Part shown: piece after piece, positions 51,045 through 60,269 of the stretch
How positions within the stretch are numbered: position 1 is the stretch's first letter
How the letters are laid out: each line of letters opens with the position of its first letter
Source of the DNA: Burkholderiales bacterium
GTDB taxonomy: Bacteria; Pseudomonadota; Gammaproteobacteria; Burkholderiales; SG8-41
Length of the DNA stretch: 64,000 nucleotides
Assembly: GCA_036262035.1 (NCBI GenBank)
Contig: DATAJS010000030.1
Location: forward strand, 115,212 to 179,211
Direction of reading: 5' to 3'
The notes under the pieces: generated by a model
Database searches by the model: none
What the model was told of the DNA's origin: nothing
The model's input: only the letters and a program-made list of their open reading frames with translations
Translations under genes and position numbers: made by a program

Positions 51045-51092
51045 TCGTCATTCCCGACCCGCGGCAGCGGATGTGATCGGGAATCCATTTCC
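51045..51092. repeat. ATTCCC repeat element at the start of a hypothetical gene
   Basis: CGTCATTCCCGACCCGCGGC and GATCGGGAATCCATTTCCGA are the two inverted halves of the ATTCCCGC family. Reading GTG ATC GGG AAT CCA from 51073 makes the repeat encode the first residues of the following ORF (MIGNPFP). Confidence 0.7.
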
Positions 51093-51504
51093 GACTTTCA
51101 ACGGTCAGCCGGTTGATCAGGCGATCTTCATGGACGTTGAATCCCCGGAGCATCTGGAGCGTCTCCGTGGCCAGCCGGAGGTGAAGGCCGCAGCGCTGCG
51201 CTTCGGACCCGACTCCGCAGCCGAGGTGCGCTTCGAGCGGGCATCCAGGAATGCTCTCTACTGGCCGCCGATCCAGGGTGTGCTCGATCGTATCGCCTCC
51301 ACGGGTTGCGTCGCCCCCTTACAGCAAGAGTGCGTGGTCTACGGCAGGCCTTGCTGGCTACTCGCGACCAGCCTTGCGTCGTCACCGCAGGCGCCGTTCG
51401 CCGTAGCCGTGGTGTCCGCCGATGGCGCTCCGGTTGAAGTCCTGCTCGAGCTGCTGAAGCGCGTCAGCTACGACTACTGGTTCGGCTCGCACTTCTTCAA
51501 GTGA
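51073..51504 (+). CDS. Hypothetical protein whose 5' end lies in a repeat
   Basis: The 143-codon frame opens with a GTG inside the ATTCCC repeat. A more likely start is the ATG at 51130 (MDVESPEHLERLRG), giving 124 residues. The body (VKAAALRFGPDSAAEVRFER, CVVYGRPCWLLATSLAS, LLELLKRVSYDYWFGSHFFK) has real coding character and three Cys but no recognised domain. It may have lost or exchanged its original N-terminus through the repeat. Confidence 0.45.
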   Translation: MIGNPFPTFNGQPVDQAIFMDVESPEHLERLRGQPEVKAAALRFGPDSAAEVRFERASRNALYWPPIQGVLDRIASTGCVAPLQQECVVYGRPCWLLATSLASSPQAPFAVAVVSADGAPVEVLLELLKRVSYDYWFGSHFFK

Positions 51505-51563
51505 AGCTGGCCGGGCGCGACCCGGACGCATCCCCGTGGTGAACGCGCGATGTGCTTGGGCGG

Positions 51564-51650
51564 CGTTCGTCCTTCGACTTCGCTACGCTCAGGACGAACG
51601 GGCTTGCGCGGTGCGTTACGCCGCTGTCGCGGCTAGCGCACCCTACGAAA
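51564..51650. repeat. GTTCGTCC...GGACGAAC hairpin plus GTGCGTTAC element
   Basis: The first part is an 8-bp inverted repeat around a 19-base loop, a dispersed element common in Burkholderiales. The second part (51603-51650) shares GGTGCGTTACG and GCGCACCCTACG with 14285-14345 and 63779-63862. Confidence 0.55.
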
Positions 51651-51671
51651 AGAGCGAGTGGGTCGAGGGCG

Positions 51672-51821
51672 TTACTTTTTGAACACTGCCTTCGGCATCA
51701 TCGCGTGCACGCCTCGCGTGCCGTCGACGACCTGGGTCACGTGCAGGTCGATCTGCGCGCTCATCAGCATGTAGGCGTCGTCGCGCGCGAGGCCCTTGGT
51801 CATCTCCTGTATCGATTTATC
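51672..51821 (-). pseudogene. C-terminal remnant of an acetamidase/formamidase gene
   Basis: On the minus strand, codons from 51821 to the TAA at 51672 read SIQEMTKGLARDDAYMLMSA, then QIDLHVTQVVDGTRGVHAMM and PKAVFKK. This matches the last helix and strand of acetamidase/formamidase family proteins (...GLSREDAYMLCS...QVVDGTKGVHAMIPK). The frame is closed by a TAA 18 bp upstream and the rest of the gene, several hundred codons, is absent. It is therefore a deletion remnant. The missing part was replaced by the present M61 start region. Confidence 0.7.
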
Positions 51822-51878
51822 GGTTGTATGTTTATGGCATTATCCGCCGGTCTGCCGCCGCGTTACCGCCCACGCTAG

Positions 51879-53822
51879 ATGCCGCCACTGCGAGGATCCG
51901 TCCACGTTGTGCTCGTCGCGCTCGCATGCCTCGTGCTGTGCCACGCGGCGGCCGCCGCGCAAGGCTACCCGGGCGTCATCGAGCTGCGCGTGGACGCGAC
52001 CGACGTCGACAAGCGCATCGTCCGCGTGCGCGAGACCGTGCCCGTCGCGAGCGGCAGGCTCACGCTGCTCTATCCGCAGTGGATACCGGGCCACCACGCG
52101 CCGGCAGGGTCGATCACGCTGCTGGCGGGGCTCACGATCACCGGCGGCGGCCAGACGCTGCCGTGGCTGCGCGACGCCGCGAACGTGCACGCCTTCCAGG
52201 TCGACGTGCCCGAAGGCGTCACGAGCCTCGAGCTGTCGTTCCAGTACCTCTCGCCGCTCGACGACACGCAGGGACGCATCGTCGTCACGCAGCACATCCT
52301 CGCGTTCCAGTGGCACACCGCCGTCCTGTATCCGGCGGGCTACGCGACCGACGACATCCGTGTGCGCGCGAGCATCGCGCTGCCGGCGGGCTGGCGGCAC
52401 GCATCGTCGCTGGATGTGGAAGGTCGCAGCGGCGGCAGGGTCCATTTCAAACCGACCAGCCTCACCGAGCTCGTCGATGCGCCGGTGTGGGCGGGGCGCC
52501 ATCACGCGCATGCCGAGCTCCAGCGCGGCGCGGCGCCGGTTGCGCTGCAAGTCTTCGCCGATCTCCACGAGAGCCTCGAGATGGAGCCGCGTCACGTCGC
52601 CGCGCTGTCCGCGGCGGTCGACGAGACCGCCCGCGTGTTCGGCGCTCCGCCGTATCGGCGTTTCGATTTCCTCGTCGCGCTCAGCAACGCGGTGTCGCGC
52701 ATCGGGCTCGAGCACCAGGGCTCGACCGAGATCGCGACCTATCCCGATTTCTTCACGCGCTGGAACATGCTGCCGTTCGCGCGACCGGTGTTCGTGCACG
52801 AGTTCGTCCACGCGTGGAACGGCAAGCGCCATCGGCCGGCCGATCTCGCGACGCGCGACTTCAACGAGGCGATGGGCGGCAGCCTCCTGTGGACGTACGA
52901 AGGCCAGACCGAGTTCTGGACCTGGGTGCTCGCCGCACGCTCGGGGCTCCTCACGCGCGAGCAGGCGCGGCAGGCGATCGCGCGCACCGCGGCCTTCCTG
53001 GCGCAGCGCTCGGGGCGCGCCTGGCGCAATCTGCAGGACACCAACAACGACCCGGCGATGCGGCACGTGCGGCGTCGAGACTGGTCGAGCTGGCAGCGCG
53101 GCGTCGATTACTACGGCGAAGGCCTGTTCCTCTGGCTCGAAGTGGACACGACCCTGCGCCGGCTCACCGAGGGCAAGCGGTCGATGGACGATTTCGCGAG
53201 GACATTCTTCTCGCGTCCCGGTTCCGGGCCCGTCGTGACCTATACGTTCGAAGACATCGTCGCGGCGCTGAACGCGATCGCGCCGCACGACTGGCGCGCG
53301 TTCCTGCGCGAGCGCCTCGACAGCAACACGCGCGACACCGCGGCGGAGGCGCTGAAGAGTGCGGGCTGGCGCCTCGTGTTCCGCGAGAAGGCGAGCGCCT
53401 ACGCACAGGCGGTCGAGCGCGAGACGAACGAGACCGACTTCTACTACACGCTCGGCTTCACCGTCGGCCGGCAGGACAGGATCGTGAGCGTGCAATGGGA
53501 CAGCCCGGCGTACAGGGCGGGCCTCGCAGGCGGCGCGACGCTCGTGGCGGTGAACGGCCGTGCTTACCGCGCGCAAGGCTTAAGGAACGCGATCGCGGAC
53601 GCGAAGCGGTCGAAGAAGCCGATCGAGCTCCTGGTCCGCAGCGACGACTGGTATCGCACGCTGGCCGTGAGCTATTTCGACGGCCTGCGCTATCCGCATC
53701 TCGAGCCGCTGCCCGGCGCGGCCGACGTGCTTTCGACCATAATGACGCCCCTCGGCCAACGAGACGCACCGAAAGACACACCGAAAGACACACCGAAAGA
53801 CACACCGAAAGAAGGAGACTGA
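51879..53822 (+). CDS. M61-family glycyl aminopeptidase
   Basis: The 647-residue secreted enzyme has a signal peptide (1-27, ending AAAAA), an N-terminal beta-domain with YPQWIPGHHAPAGSI, the catalytic gluzincin motif HEFVHAWNGKRHRP (HEFVH at 307-311) and the third ligand Glu in WTYEGQTEFW. A C-terminal PDZ domain follows (FTVGRQDRIVSVQWDSPAYR). M61 enzymes release N-terminal Gly/Ala from peptides in the periplasm. The C-terminus carries four PKDT-type repeats encoded by a 12-bp tandem. The Bug gene downstream starts 2 bp after the stop. Confidence 0.88.
   Translation: MPPLRGSVHVVLVALACLVLCHAAAAAQGYPGVIELRVDATDVDKRIVRVRETVPVASGRLTLLYPQWIPGHHAPAGSITLLAGLTITGGGQTLPWLRDAANVHAFQVDVPEGVTSLELSFQYLSPLDDTQGRIVVTQHILAFQWHTAVLYPAGYATDDIRVRASIALPAGWRHASSLDVEGRSGGRVHFKPTSLTELVDAPVWAGRHHAHAELQRGAAPVALQVFADLHESLEMEPRHVAALSAAVDETARVFGAPPYRRFDFLVALSNAVSRIGLEHQGSTEIATYPDFFTRWNMLPFARPVFVHEFVHAWNGKRHRPADLATRDFNEAMGGSLLWTYEGQTEFWTWVLAARSGLLTREQARQAIARTAAFLAQRSGRAWRNLQDTNNDPAMRHVRRRDWSSWQRGVDYYGEGLFLWLEVDTTLRRLTEGKRSMDDFARTFFSRPGSGPVVTYTFEDIVAALNAIAPHDWRAFLRERLDSNTRDTAAEALKSAGWRLVFREKASAYAQAVERETNETDFYYTLGFTVGRQDRIVSVQWDSPAYRAGLAGGATLVAVNGRAYRAQGLRNAIADAKRSKKPIELLVRSDDWYRTLAVSYFDGLRYPHLEPLPGAADVLSTIMTPLGQRDAPKDTPKDTPKDTPKEGD
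53763..53810 (+). repeat. 12-bp tandem repeat GACACACCGAAA, four units
   Basis: Three perfect units and one variant (GACGCACCGAAA) encode (D-T/A-P-K)x4 at the C-terminus of the M61 peptidase. They end directly at GAAGGAGAC, the ribosome binding site of the next gene. Copy-number change would keep the frame but alter the tail length. Confidence 0.85.
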
Positions 53823-53823
53823 C

Positions 53824-54789
53824 ATCAAAGCTTCATTCAACGCCGGGCGTGCGCTGCTCGCCGCCTGCCTGACATTGCCCGCCATTGTTTTCGCGCAGAC
53901 TTTCCCGTCCAAACCGATCCGCATCGTCGTGCCCGCGGTCCCCGGCGGCGGCACCGACATCCTGGCGCGACTGCTGAGCCCGCGTCTGCAGGCGATCTAC
54001 GGCCAGAGCGTCGTCATCGAGAACCGCGCCGGCGCATCGACCAACATCGGCACCGAATACACCGCGCGCGCCGCGCCGGACGGTTACACCGTGCTCATCG
54101 CGACCACGCCGCACGCGGTGAACCCGACGCTGTTCGGGAAGCTCCCGTTCGATTCGGTCAAGGACTTCACGATGATCAGCCTGCTCGCGCGCACGACCAC
54201 GGTGCTCGTCGTGCATCCGTCGCTGCCGGTGAAGAGCGTGAAGGAACTGGTCGCGCTGGCCAAGGCGAAACCGGGTCAGCTCACGTCGGCCACGTCCGGC
54301 GGCACGTCGCAGTTCCTCGCGGTCGAGATGCTGAAGTCGATGGCGGGCATCGACGTGCTCAACATTCCGTACAAAGGCGCCGGCGCCGCGCTCAACGACA
54401 CGATCGCCGGCCACGTGCAGTTCCAGGTGAACACCATGCTCGCGGCGCTGCCGTTCATCCGGAACGGCCGCCTGCGCGCGATCGCGGTGTGCGGCGCGAA
54501 GCGCTCGGCGTCGCTGCCGAACGTGCCGACCATCGCCGAGACGATCCCGGGGTTCGAGTCGAGCGGCTGGTACGCGCTGCTCGGCCCCGCGGGATTGCCG
54601 CGCGACGTGACGATGAAGCACTACGACGCGTTCGGCAAAGCGCTGCACACGCCCGAGATCACCAAGCGCCTCGCCGAGCTCGGCGTCGAAGTCGTCGCCA
54701 GCACGCCCGAGGAGCTCGCCAGGCTCATGCCCCAGGAGATCGTGAAGTGGGGGAAGGTGGTGAAAGCGTCGGGCGCGAAGCCGGACTGA
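53824..54789 (+). CDS. Bug-family (TTT) periplasmic solute-binding protein, apparent ATC start
   Basis: The protein, 321 residues if started at 53824, has the Bug signatures FPSKPIRIVVPAVPGGGTD, VIENRAGASTNIGTEYTA, LNIPYKGAGAALNDTIAGH and WGKVVKASGAKPD. The signal peptide KASFNAGRALLAACLTLPAI then VFAQ is in frame only if translation begins at ATC (53824), 6 bases after GAAGGAG. The first conventional codon is TTG at 53875, inside the signal core. ATC starts are rare, so a sequence error (ATG) or a genuine weak start are both possible. It is translationally close to the M61 gene. Confidence 0.85.
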   Translation: MKASFNAGRALLAACLTLPAIVFAQTFPSKPIRIVVPAVPGGGTDILARLLSPRLQAIYGQSVVIENRAGASTNIGTEYTARAAPDGYTVLIATTPHAVNPTLFGKLPFDSVKDFTMISLLARTTTVLVVHPSLPVKSVKELVALAKAKPGQLTSATSGGTSQFLAVEMLKSMAGIDVLNIPYKGAGAALNDTIAGHVQFQVNTMLAALPFIRNGRLRAIAVCGAKRSASLPNVPTIAETIPGFESSGWYALLGPAGLPRDVTMKHYDAFGKALHTPEITKRLAELGVEVVASTPEELARLMPQEIVKWGKVVKASGAKPD

Positions 54790-54926
54790 CCGTTTAACTG
54801 CACGTGGTGACGGCTGGGAGCGCGCCTTGCTTGTGCGCCCAACCAGTCGGTCCGAGCTATCGCCTTTGTTGCGTTTCCGCGCTCGGTATGGTGATATGAG
54901 CCGCCCGAGCATCGAGCCGTAGAGAG

Positions 54927-55886
54927 ATGACACGTTCTTCACCGCGCGCGATTCCGGCTCGGGACGAGCCCCCATGGCCTCTGGCGGCCGTTGCCTGCGC
55001 CGTGCTGCTCTCCGGTTGCGATATGGTGGTGCTCGAGCCGTCGGGCGCGATCGCGCGGGAACAGGCGAACCTCCTCGTCGTCTCCACGCTGCTGATGCTG
55101 CTGATCATCGTGCCGGTGATCGTGCTGACGTTCGTGTTCGCGTGGCGCTACCGCGCATCCAACAAGGACGCGCCTTACACGCCGGAGTGGGACCACTCGA
55201 TCCAGCTCGAGCTGCTGATCTGGTCGGCGCCGCTGCTCATCATCATCGCGCTCGGCGCGCTCACGTGGATCGGCACGCACACGCTCGACCCCTACCGGCC
55301 GCTCGACGTGCGGCAGGCGCCGCGCGACCTGCCGCCTCTGAAGATCCAGGTCGTCGCGCTCGACTGGAAGTGGCTCTTCATCTATCCGGAGCAGGGGATC
55401 GCCGTGGTGAACGAGCTCGCCGCGCCGGTCGACGTGCCGGTGCGCTTCGAGATCACGTCGTCCCGGGTGATGAACGCGTTCTACATTCCGGCACTCGCCG
55501 GCATGATTTACGCGATGCCGAAGATGCAGACCACGCTGCACGCGGTGATCAACAAGCCCGGCGAGTACGAGGGTTTTTCGTCGAATTACAGCGGCGCCGG
55601 CTTCTCGAACATGCGCTTCAGGTTCCTCGGCGTGAGCTCCGCCGATTTCGACCAGTGGGTGGAGAAGGTCAAGGCCGAGCGGCAGGCGCTCACGCGGCCC
55701 GCGTATCTCGAGCTGGAGAAACCGACCGACCGCGAGCCGGTGCGCCGTTACGGCGAGGTCGCGCCCGATCTGTTCAACGCGATCGTGAATCGCTGCGTCG
55801 CTCCGGGTCAGAGGTGCGAGAGCGACATGGTGCGCGAGATGCACAAGGCGCCGGCGGCACACGACGACACCCATCGGAGGCAATAG
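54927..55886 (+). CDS. cyoA: Cytochrome bo3-type ubiquinol oxidase subunit II
   Basis: The 319-residue lipoprotein-type subunit has the signal AAVACAVLLSGC (Cys31 lipidation), two membrane helices (about 49-72 and 93-113) and a periplasmic cupredoxin domain. The CuA ligands (Cys-x3-Cys) are missing, as in quinol oxidases; FYIPALAGMIYAMPKMQTTL and FSSNYSGAGFSNMRFRFLGV are typical of CyoA. Start of the cyoABCD operon; cyoB begins 3 bp after its stop. Confidence 0.93.
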   Translation: MTRSSPRAIPARDEPPWPLAAVACAVLLSGCDMVVLEPSGAIAREQANLLVVSTLLMLLIIVPVIVLTFVFAWRYRASNKDAPYTPEWDHSIQLELLIWSAPLLIIIALGALTWIGTHTLDPYRPLDVRQAPRDLPPLKIQVVALDWKWLFIYPEQGIAVVNELAAPVDVPVRFEITSSRVMNAFYIPALAGMIYAMPKMQTTLHAVINKPGEYEGFSSNYSGAGFSNMRFRFLGVSSADFDQWVEKVKAERQALTRPAYLELEKPTDREPVRRYGEVAPDLFNAIVNRCVAPGQRCESDMVREMHKAPAAHDDTHRRQ

Positions 55887-55889
55887 CGT

Positions 55890-57893
55890 ATGTCCGAGCC
55901 GTCCGACGCAACCAGCCTCCTGTTCGGCCGCCTCACGTGGGAGGCGATTCCCCTTCACGAGCCGATCCTGATCGCCACGTTCGCGATGGTCGCGCTGGGC
56001 GGCATCGCCATCGTGGGCGCGATCACCTATTTCCGCCGGTGGGGCCCGCTGTGGCGCGACTGGATCACCAGCATCGACCACAAGAAGATCGGGATCATGT
56101 ACATGATCCTCGGGCTGGTGATGCTGCTGCGCGGCTTCGCCGACGCGATCATGATGCGTCTCCAGCAGTCGCTCGCGATCGGGGGCGCCGAGGGTTATCT
56201 GCCGCCGCATCATTACGACCAGATTTTCACCGCGCACGGCGTGATCATGATCTTCTTCGTCGCGATGCCGCTCGTGACCGGTCTCATGAACTACGTCATG
56301 CCGCTCCAGATCGGCGCGCGCGACGTCGCGTTCCCGTTCCTCAACAACTTCAGCTTCTGGATGACCGTGTTCGGGGCGGTGCTGCTGATGCTGTCGCTGT
56401 TCGTCGGCGAGTTCGCCAAGACCGGCTGGCTCGCCTATCCGCCGCTCTCCGACATCGTTCACAGCCCCGACGTGGGGATGGATTACTACATCTGGTCGCT
56501 GCAGGTGGCGGGGGTGGGGACCACGCTCTCCGGCATCAACCTCATCGCGACCATCGTCAAGATGCGCGCGCCCGGCATGACCATGATGAAGATGCCGATC
56601 TTCACGTGGACGTCGCTGTGCACGAACATCCTCATCGTCGCCGCGTTCCCGGTGCTCGCCGCGACGCTCGCGCTGCTGTCGCTCGATCGCTACGTCGGGA
56701 CGCACTTCTTCACGAACGACCTCGGCGGCAACCCGATGATGTACGTGAACCTCATCTGGATCTGGGGCCATCCCGAGGTGTACATCCTGATCCTGCCGGC
56801 GTTCGGCATCTTCTCCGAGGTCACGTCCACGTTCTGCGGCAAGCGCCTCTTCGGCTACGCGTCGATGGTGTACGCGACGATGGTGATCACCATCCTGTCG
56901 TACCTCGTCTGGCTGCACCACTTCTTCACCATGGGCTCGGGCGCGAGCGTCAACTCGTTCTTCGGGATCACGACGATGATCATCTCGATCCCGACCGGCG
57001 CGAAGATCTTCAACTGGCTCTTCACCATGTACCGGGGGCGCATCCGTTTCGAGCTGCCGATGATGTGGGTGGTGGCGTTCATCGTGACGTTCGTGATCGG
57101 CGGGATGACCGGCGTCATGCTCGCCGTGCCTCCGGCCGACTTCGTGCTGCACAACAGCCTCTTCCTGGTGGCGCACTTCCACAACGTCATCATCGGCGGC
57201 GTGCTGTTCGGGATCTTCGCGGGCATCTATTACTGGTTCCCGAAAGCTTTCGGCTACCGGCTGGACCCGTTCTGGGGCAAATGCTCGTTCTGGCTCTGGG
57301 TGACCGGCTTCTACGCCGCGTTCATGCCGCTCTACGTCCTCGGCCTGCACGGCGTGACGCGCCGTCTCCAGCACATCGACGACGCGACGCTGTCGCCGTG
57401 GGTCCACGCGGCCATGTTCGGCGCGGTGCTCATCGCGCTCGGCATCGCGGCGTTCCTCATCCAGCTCGTCGTGAGCTACCTGCGCCGCGAGCAGCTTCGC
57501 GACACCACCGGCGATCCGTGGAACGGCCGCACGCTCGAGTGGTCCACGTCGTCGCCGCCGCCGCCCTACAACTTCGCGTTCACGCCGATCGTGCATGAAA
57601 TGGACGCGTGGTACGACATGAAGCGCCGCGGCTATCAGCGGCCGGTGGAGGGCTACGTGCCGATCCACATGCCCAGGAACACCGGCGCGGGCTTCGTGCT
57701 GGCCGCGCTCGCCGGGCTCTGCGGGTTCGCGCTCATCTGGCACATGTGGCTCATCGCGGCGGCGGTGTTCGTCGTGCTGATCGCGGCGGCGATCGTCCAC
57801 ACCTTCAATTACCAGCGCGATTACCACATCGCGCCCGACGACGTCGCGCGCAGCGAGCTCGCCCGCGCGCAAGCCCTGGCCGCCCATGGCTGA
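55890..57893 (+). CDS. cyoB: Cytochrome bo3-type ubiquinol oxidase subunit I
   Basis: The 667-residue heme-copper subunit has [40 protein letters not shown] (low-spin heme His), the [13 protein letters not shown] motif with the CuB His-Tyr pair, the [11 protein letters not shown]is-His pair, and [12 protein letters not shown] with the heme o His. About fifteen hydrophobic helices are visible. It reduces oxygen to water and pumps protons. The stop overlaps cyoC by 8 bp. Quinol use is inferred from CyoA. Confidence 0.96.
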   Translation: MSEPSDATSLLFGRLTWEAIPLHEPILIATFAMVALGGIAIVGAITYFRRWGPLWRDWITSIDHKKIGIMYMILGLVMLLRGFADAIMMRLQQSLAIGGAEGYLPPHHYDQIFTAHGVIMIFFVAMPLVTGLMNYVMPLQIGARDVAFPFLNNFSFWMTVFGAVLLMLSLFVGEFAKTGWLAYPPLSDIVHSPDVGMDYYIWSLQVAGVGTTLSGINLIATIVKMRAPGMTMMKMPIFTWTSLCTNILIVAAFPVLAATLALLSLDRYVGTHFFTNDLGGNPMMYVNLIWIWGHPEVYILILPAFGIFSEVTSTFCGKRLFGYASMVYATMVITILSYLVWLHHFFTMGSGASVNSFFGITTMIISIPTGAKIFNWLFTMYRGRIRFELPMMWVVAFIVTFVIGGMTGVMLAVPPADFVLHNSLFLVAHFHNVIIGGVLFGIFAGIYYWFPKAFGYRLDPFWGKCSFWLWVTGFYAAFMPLYVLGLHGVTRRLQHIDDATLSPWVHAAMFGAVLIALGIAAFLIQLVVSYLRREQLRDTTGDPWNGRTLEWSTSSPPPPYNFAFTPIVHEMDAWYDMKRRGYQRPVEGYVPIHMPRNTGAGFVLAALAGLCGFALIWHMWLIAAAVFVVLIAAAIVHTFNYQRDYHIAPDDVARSELARAQALAAHG

Positions 57894-58518
57894 GCCCACC
57901 GCACCCGTACCCGCGGGCGCCGAGGCGCTGCGCTTCTACGATATCAAGGGCGAGCACCATCCCGAGCAGCCGACGCTGCTCGGCTTCTGGCTGTACCTGA
58001 TGAGCGACACGCTGCTCTTCGCGTGTCTTTTCGCGACCTACGGGGTGCTCGGCCGCAGCTACGCGGGCGGGCCGTCCGGGGCCGAGCTGTTCGAGCTGCC
58101 GCTGATCGCCGTGAACACCGCGCTGCTGCTGCTCTCGTCGATCACCTACGGCTTCGCGGTGATCGCGATGAACCGCAGGCGGCTCGACCTCACGCTGCTC
58201 TGGCTCGCCGTCACCGGCCTCCTCGGCGCGGGCTTCATCGGGATCGAGATGTACGAGTTCAGCCACCTGATCCACCAGGGCTACGGGCCCCAGCGCAGCG
58301 CTTTCCTGTCGTCCTTCTTCGCGCTGGTGGGCACGCACGGACTGCACGTCTCCTTCGGCATCGTCTGGCTCGTGACCCTGATGGCGCAGCTGAAGAAGCA
58401 CGGTTTGATCCCGGAGAACCGCCGCCGCGTCATGTGCCTGTCGATGTTCTGGCACTTCCTCGACGTCGTGTGGATCGGCGTCTTCACCTTCGTCTACCTG
58501 ATGGGCGTGTTGCCATGA
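57886..58518 (+). CDS. cyoC: Cytochrome bo3-type ubiquinol oxidase subunit III
   Basis: The 210-residue membrane subunit starts [20 protein letters not shown] and has five hydrophobic helices with [20 protein letters not shown] and [20 protein letters not shown], the family's conserved segments. It overlaps cyoB by 8 bp and its stop overlaps the cyoD start (ATGA). Confidence 0.94.
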   Translation: MAEPTAPVPAGAEALRFYDIKGEHHPEQPTLLGFWLYLMSDTLLFACLFATYGVLGRSYAGGPSGAELFELPLIAVNTALLLLSSITYGFAVIAMNRRRLDLTLLWLAVTGLLGAGFIGIEMYEFSHLIHQGYGPQRSAFLSSFFALVGTHGLHVSFGIVWLVTLMAQLKKHGLIPENRRRVMCLSMFWHFLDVVWIGVFTFVYLMGVLP

Positions 58519-58910
58519 GCACACCTCTCGACCCTCCGCACGGACCGGCTCTCCACGACCAGGAGCTGGATCACGACACCCTGCACATCACGGTGGGCGG
58601 ATACGTCACCGGCTTCGTGCTGGCGGTGATCCTGACCGCGATCCCGTTCTGGCTGGTGATGGGCAAGGTCTTCTCGAATTCGACCCTGACGATCTTCATC
58701 ATCCTCGCGCTCGCCATGGTGCAGATCTACGTGCACATGGTGTTCTTTCTGCACATGACCTCGAAAGCCGAGGGCGGCTGGACGTGGATGTCGCTCATCT
58801 TTACGCTGGTGCTCCTGGTCATCGCGCTCTCGGGGTCGCTGTGGATCATGTACCACGTCGACCGCCACACCATGCCGGTCTCGGCCGAGCAGGCCCGCAA
58901 GCTACCCTGA
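58515..58910 (+). CDS. cyoD: Cytochrome bo3-type ubiquinol oxidase subunit IV
   Basis: The 131-residue protein has three membrane helices ([40 protein letters not shown] and [20 protein letters not shown]) with [10 protein letters not shown] between helices 2 and 3, the CyoD pattern. It completes the oxidase operon. cyoE (heme O synthase) does not follow; an MFS gene starts 12 bp downstream. Confidence 0.93.
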   Translation: MSTPLDPPHGPALHDQELDHDTLHITVGGYVTGFVLAVILTAIPFWLVMGKVFSNSTLTIFIILALAMVQIYVHMVFFLHMTSKAEGGWTWMSLIFTLVLLVIALSGSLWIMYHVDRHTMPVSAEQARKLP

Positions 58911-58922
58911 CGAGGCCGCGCC

Positions 58923-60239
58923 ATGTCCACTCCGAATTCCGGCACCCTCGAGCGCGACGCGCGCATCGTCTCGTCGCATCCGTCGGAGGTCGCGCCGGGG
59001 GACATCGCCGTCGGCGTGATCATCGGGCGCGCGTCGGAGTACTTCGATTTCTTCGTCTACGCCATCGCGTCGGTGCTCGTCTTCCCGCGGGTGTTCTTCA
59101 CCTTCACGCCGTACCTCGAAGCGACCCTGATCTCGTTCGCGGTGTTCGCGCTCGCGTTCATCGCGCGGCCGATCGGGACGATCGTGTTCATGGACATCCA
59201 GCGCCGCTGGGGACGCTCCACCAAGCTCACGCTCGCGCTGTTCCTGCTCGGCACGTGCACGGTGGGCATCGCGTTTATCCCGGGCTACGAGAGCGCCGGA
59301 CTGGTGGCGGGCGCGCTGCTCTCGGCGCTGCGCATCGGACAGGGCGTTGCGTTGGGAGGCGCGTGGGACGGCCTGCCGTCGCTGCTCTCGATGAGCGCAC
59401 CGCCTTCGAAGCGCGGCTGGTACGCGATGATGGGGCAGCTCGGCGCGCCCATCGGTTTCATCGTCGCGAGCGGGCTCTACCTCCTGTTGTACGCCGCGCT
59501 GGCGCTGCCGGACTTCCTGGACTGGGGCTGGCGCTATGCTTTCTTCGTGGCTTTCGCGATCAACGTGGTGGCGCTGTTCGCGCGATTGCGGCTGGTCGTC
59601 ACCAACGAGTACGCGGAGCTGCTGGCTGCGCGCGAGCTCGAGCCGTCGCCGATCGGCGAGCTGCTGCGCACGCAGGGCGTGAACGTGGTGCTCGGCGCGT
59701 TCGGCGCGCTCGCGAGCTACGCGATGTTCCACGTGGTCGCGGTGTTTCCACTGTCGTGGATCGTCCTGTACTCGAACCAGTCGGTCACCCAGTTTCTCGC
59801 GATACAGATCGTCGCCGCGTTCCTGGGGATCGGCGGCGTCGTCGCTTCCGGACTCATCGCCGACCGGCTGGGGCGACGCAACACCATCGGTCTCTTTGCG
59901 GTGCTGATCGCGGTATTCAGCGGATTCGCGCCGACGCTGCTCGACGGCGGCGCGCTGGGGCAGGACGTGTTCGTCATGCTGGGCTTCCTGCTGCTGGGAC
60001 TCTCTTACGGCCAGGCGGCGGGCGCGCTCTCCGCGAGCTTCAGCCCGCGCCACCGCTATACCGGCGCCGCCTTGACGTCGGATATCGCGTGGCTCATCGG
60101 CGCCGGATTCGCGCCGCTGGCCGCGCTCGGCCTCTCCGCGTACTTCGGGCTCGGCTACGTCAGCCTCTATCTGCTCTCGGGCGCCGCGGGCACCCTCGCG
60201 GCGCTCTGGATCAATCGCAAGCTCGAAGAGAACGACTGA
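58923..60239 (+). CDS. MFS metabolite:H+ symporter (MHS-type)
   Basis: The 438-residue transporter has twelve hydrophobic segments. The family motifs are GRASEYFDFFVYAIASVLVF at the first helix, RPIGTIVFMDIQRRWGRS in loop 2-3 and ADRLGRRNTIGL in loop 8-9. This is the sugar/acid:proton symporter group that includes proline/betaine, citrate and alpha-ketoglutarate carriers. It starts 12 bp after cyoD, suggesting co-transcription with the oxidase. Substrate unknown. Confidence 0.85.
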   Translation: MSTPNSGTLERDARIVSSHPSEVAPGDIAVGVIIGRASEYFDFFVYAIASVLVFPRVFFTFTPYLEATLISFAVFALAFIARPIGTIVFMDIQRRWGRSTKLTLALFLLGTCTVGIAFIPGYESAGLVAGALLSALRIGQGVALGGAWDGLPSLLSMSAPPSKRGWYAMMGQLGAPIGFIVASGLYLLLYAALALPDFLDWGWRYAFFVAFAINVVALFARLRLVVTNEYAELLAARELEPSPIGELLRTQGVNVVLGAFGALASYAMFHVVAVFPLSWIVLYSNQSVTQFLAIQIVAAFLGIGGVVASGLIADRLGRRNTIGLFAVLIAVFSGFAPTLLDGGALGQDVFVMLGFLLLGLSYGQAAGALSASFSPRHRYTGAALTSDIAWLIGAGFAPLAALGLSAYFGLGYVSLYLLSGAAGTLAALWINRKLEEND

Positions 60240-60269
60240 AGGCGCTCGCGCCCGAAGCCGGATCGACCG

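Larger units (their letters stand above)
51505..51878. other. 374-bp gap with two repeats and a gene remnant
   Basis: It contains the inverted repeat GTTCGTCC (51565-51572)...GGACGAAC (51592-51599) around CTTCGCTACGCTCA, then GGTGCGTTACGCC and GCGCACCCTACG (51603-51650), then the minus-strand acetamidase/formamidase remnant (51672-51821). The last 57 bases lead into the M61 peptidase gene. No complete gene is present. Confidence 0.6.

Noticed and set aside
53763..53810. Tandem repeat as a CRISPR array
   Set aside because: The 12-bp units are contiguous without spacers and encode the C-terminus of the M61 peptidase.
54939..57899. Minus-strand 986-codon open frame
   Set aside because: Antisense shadow of cyoA/cyoB with Arg/Asp/His-rich composition and no motifs.
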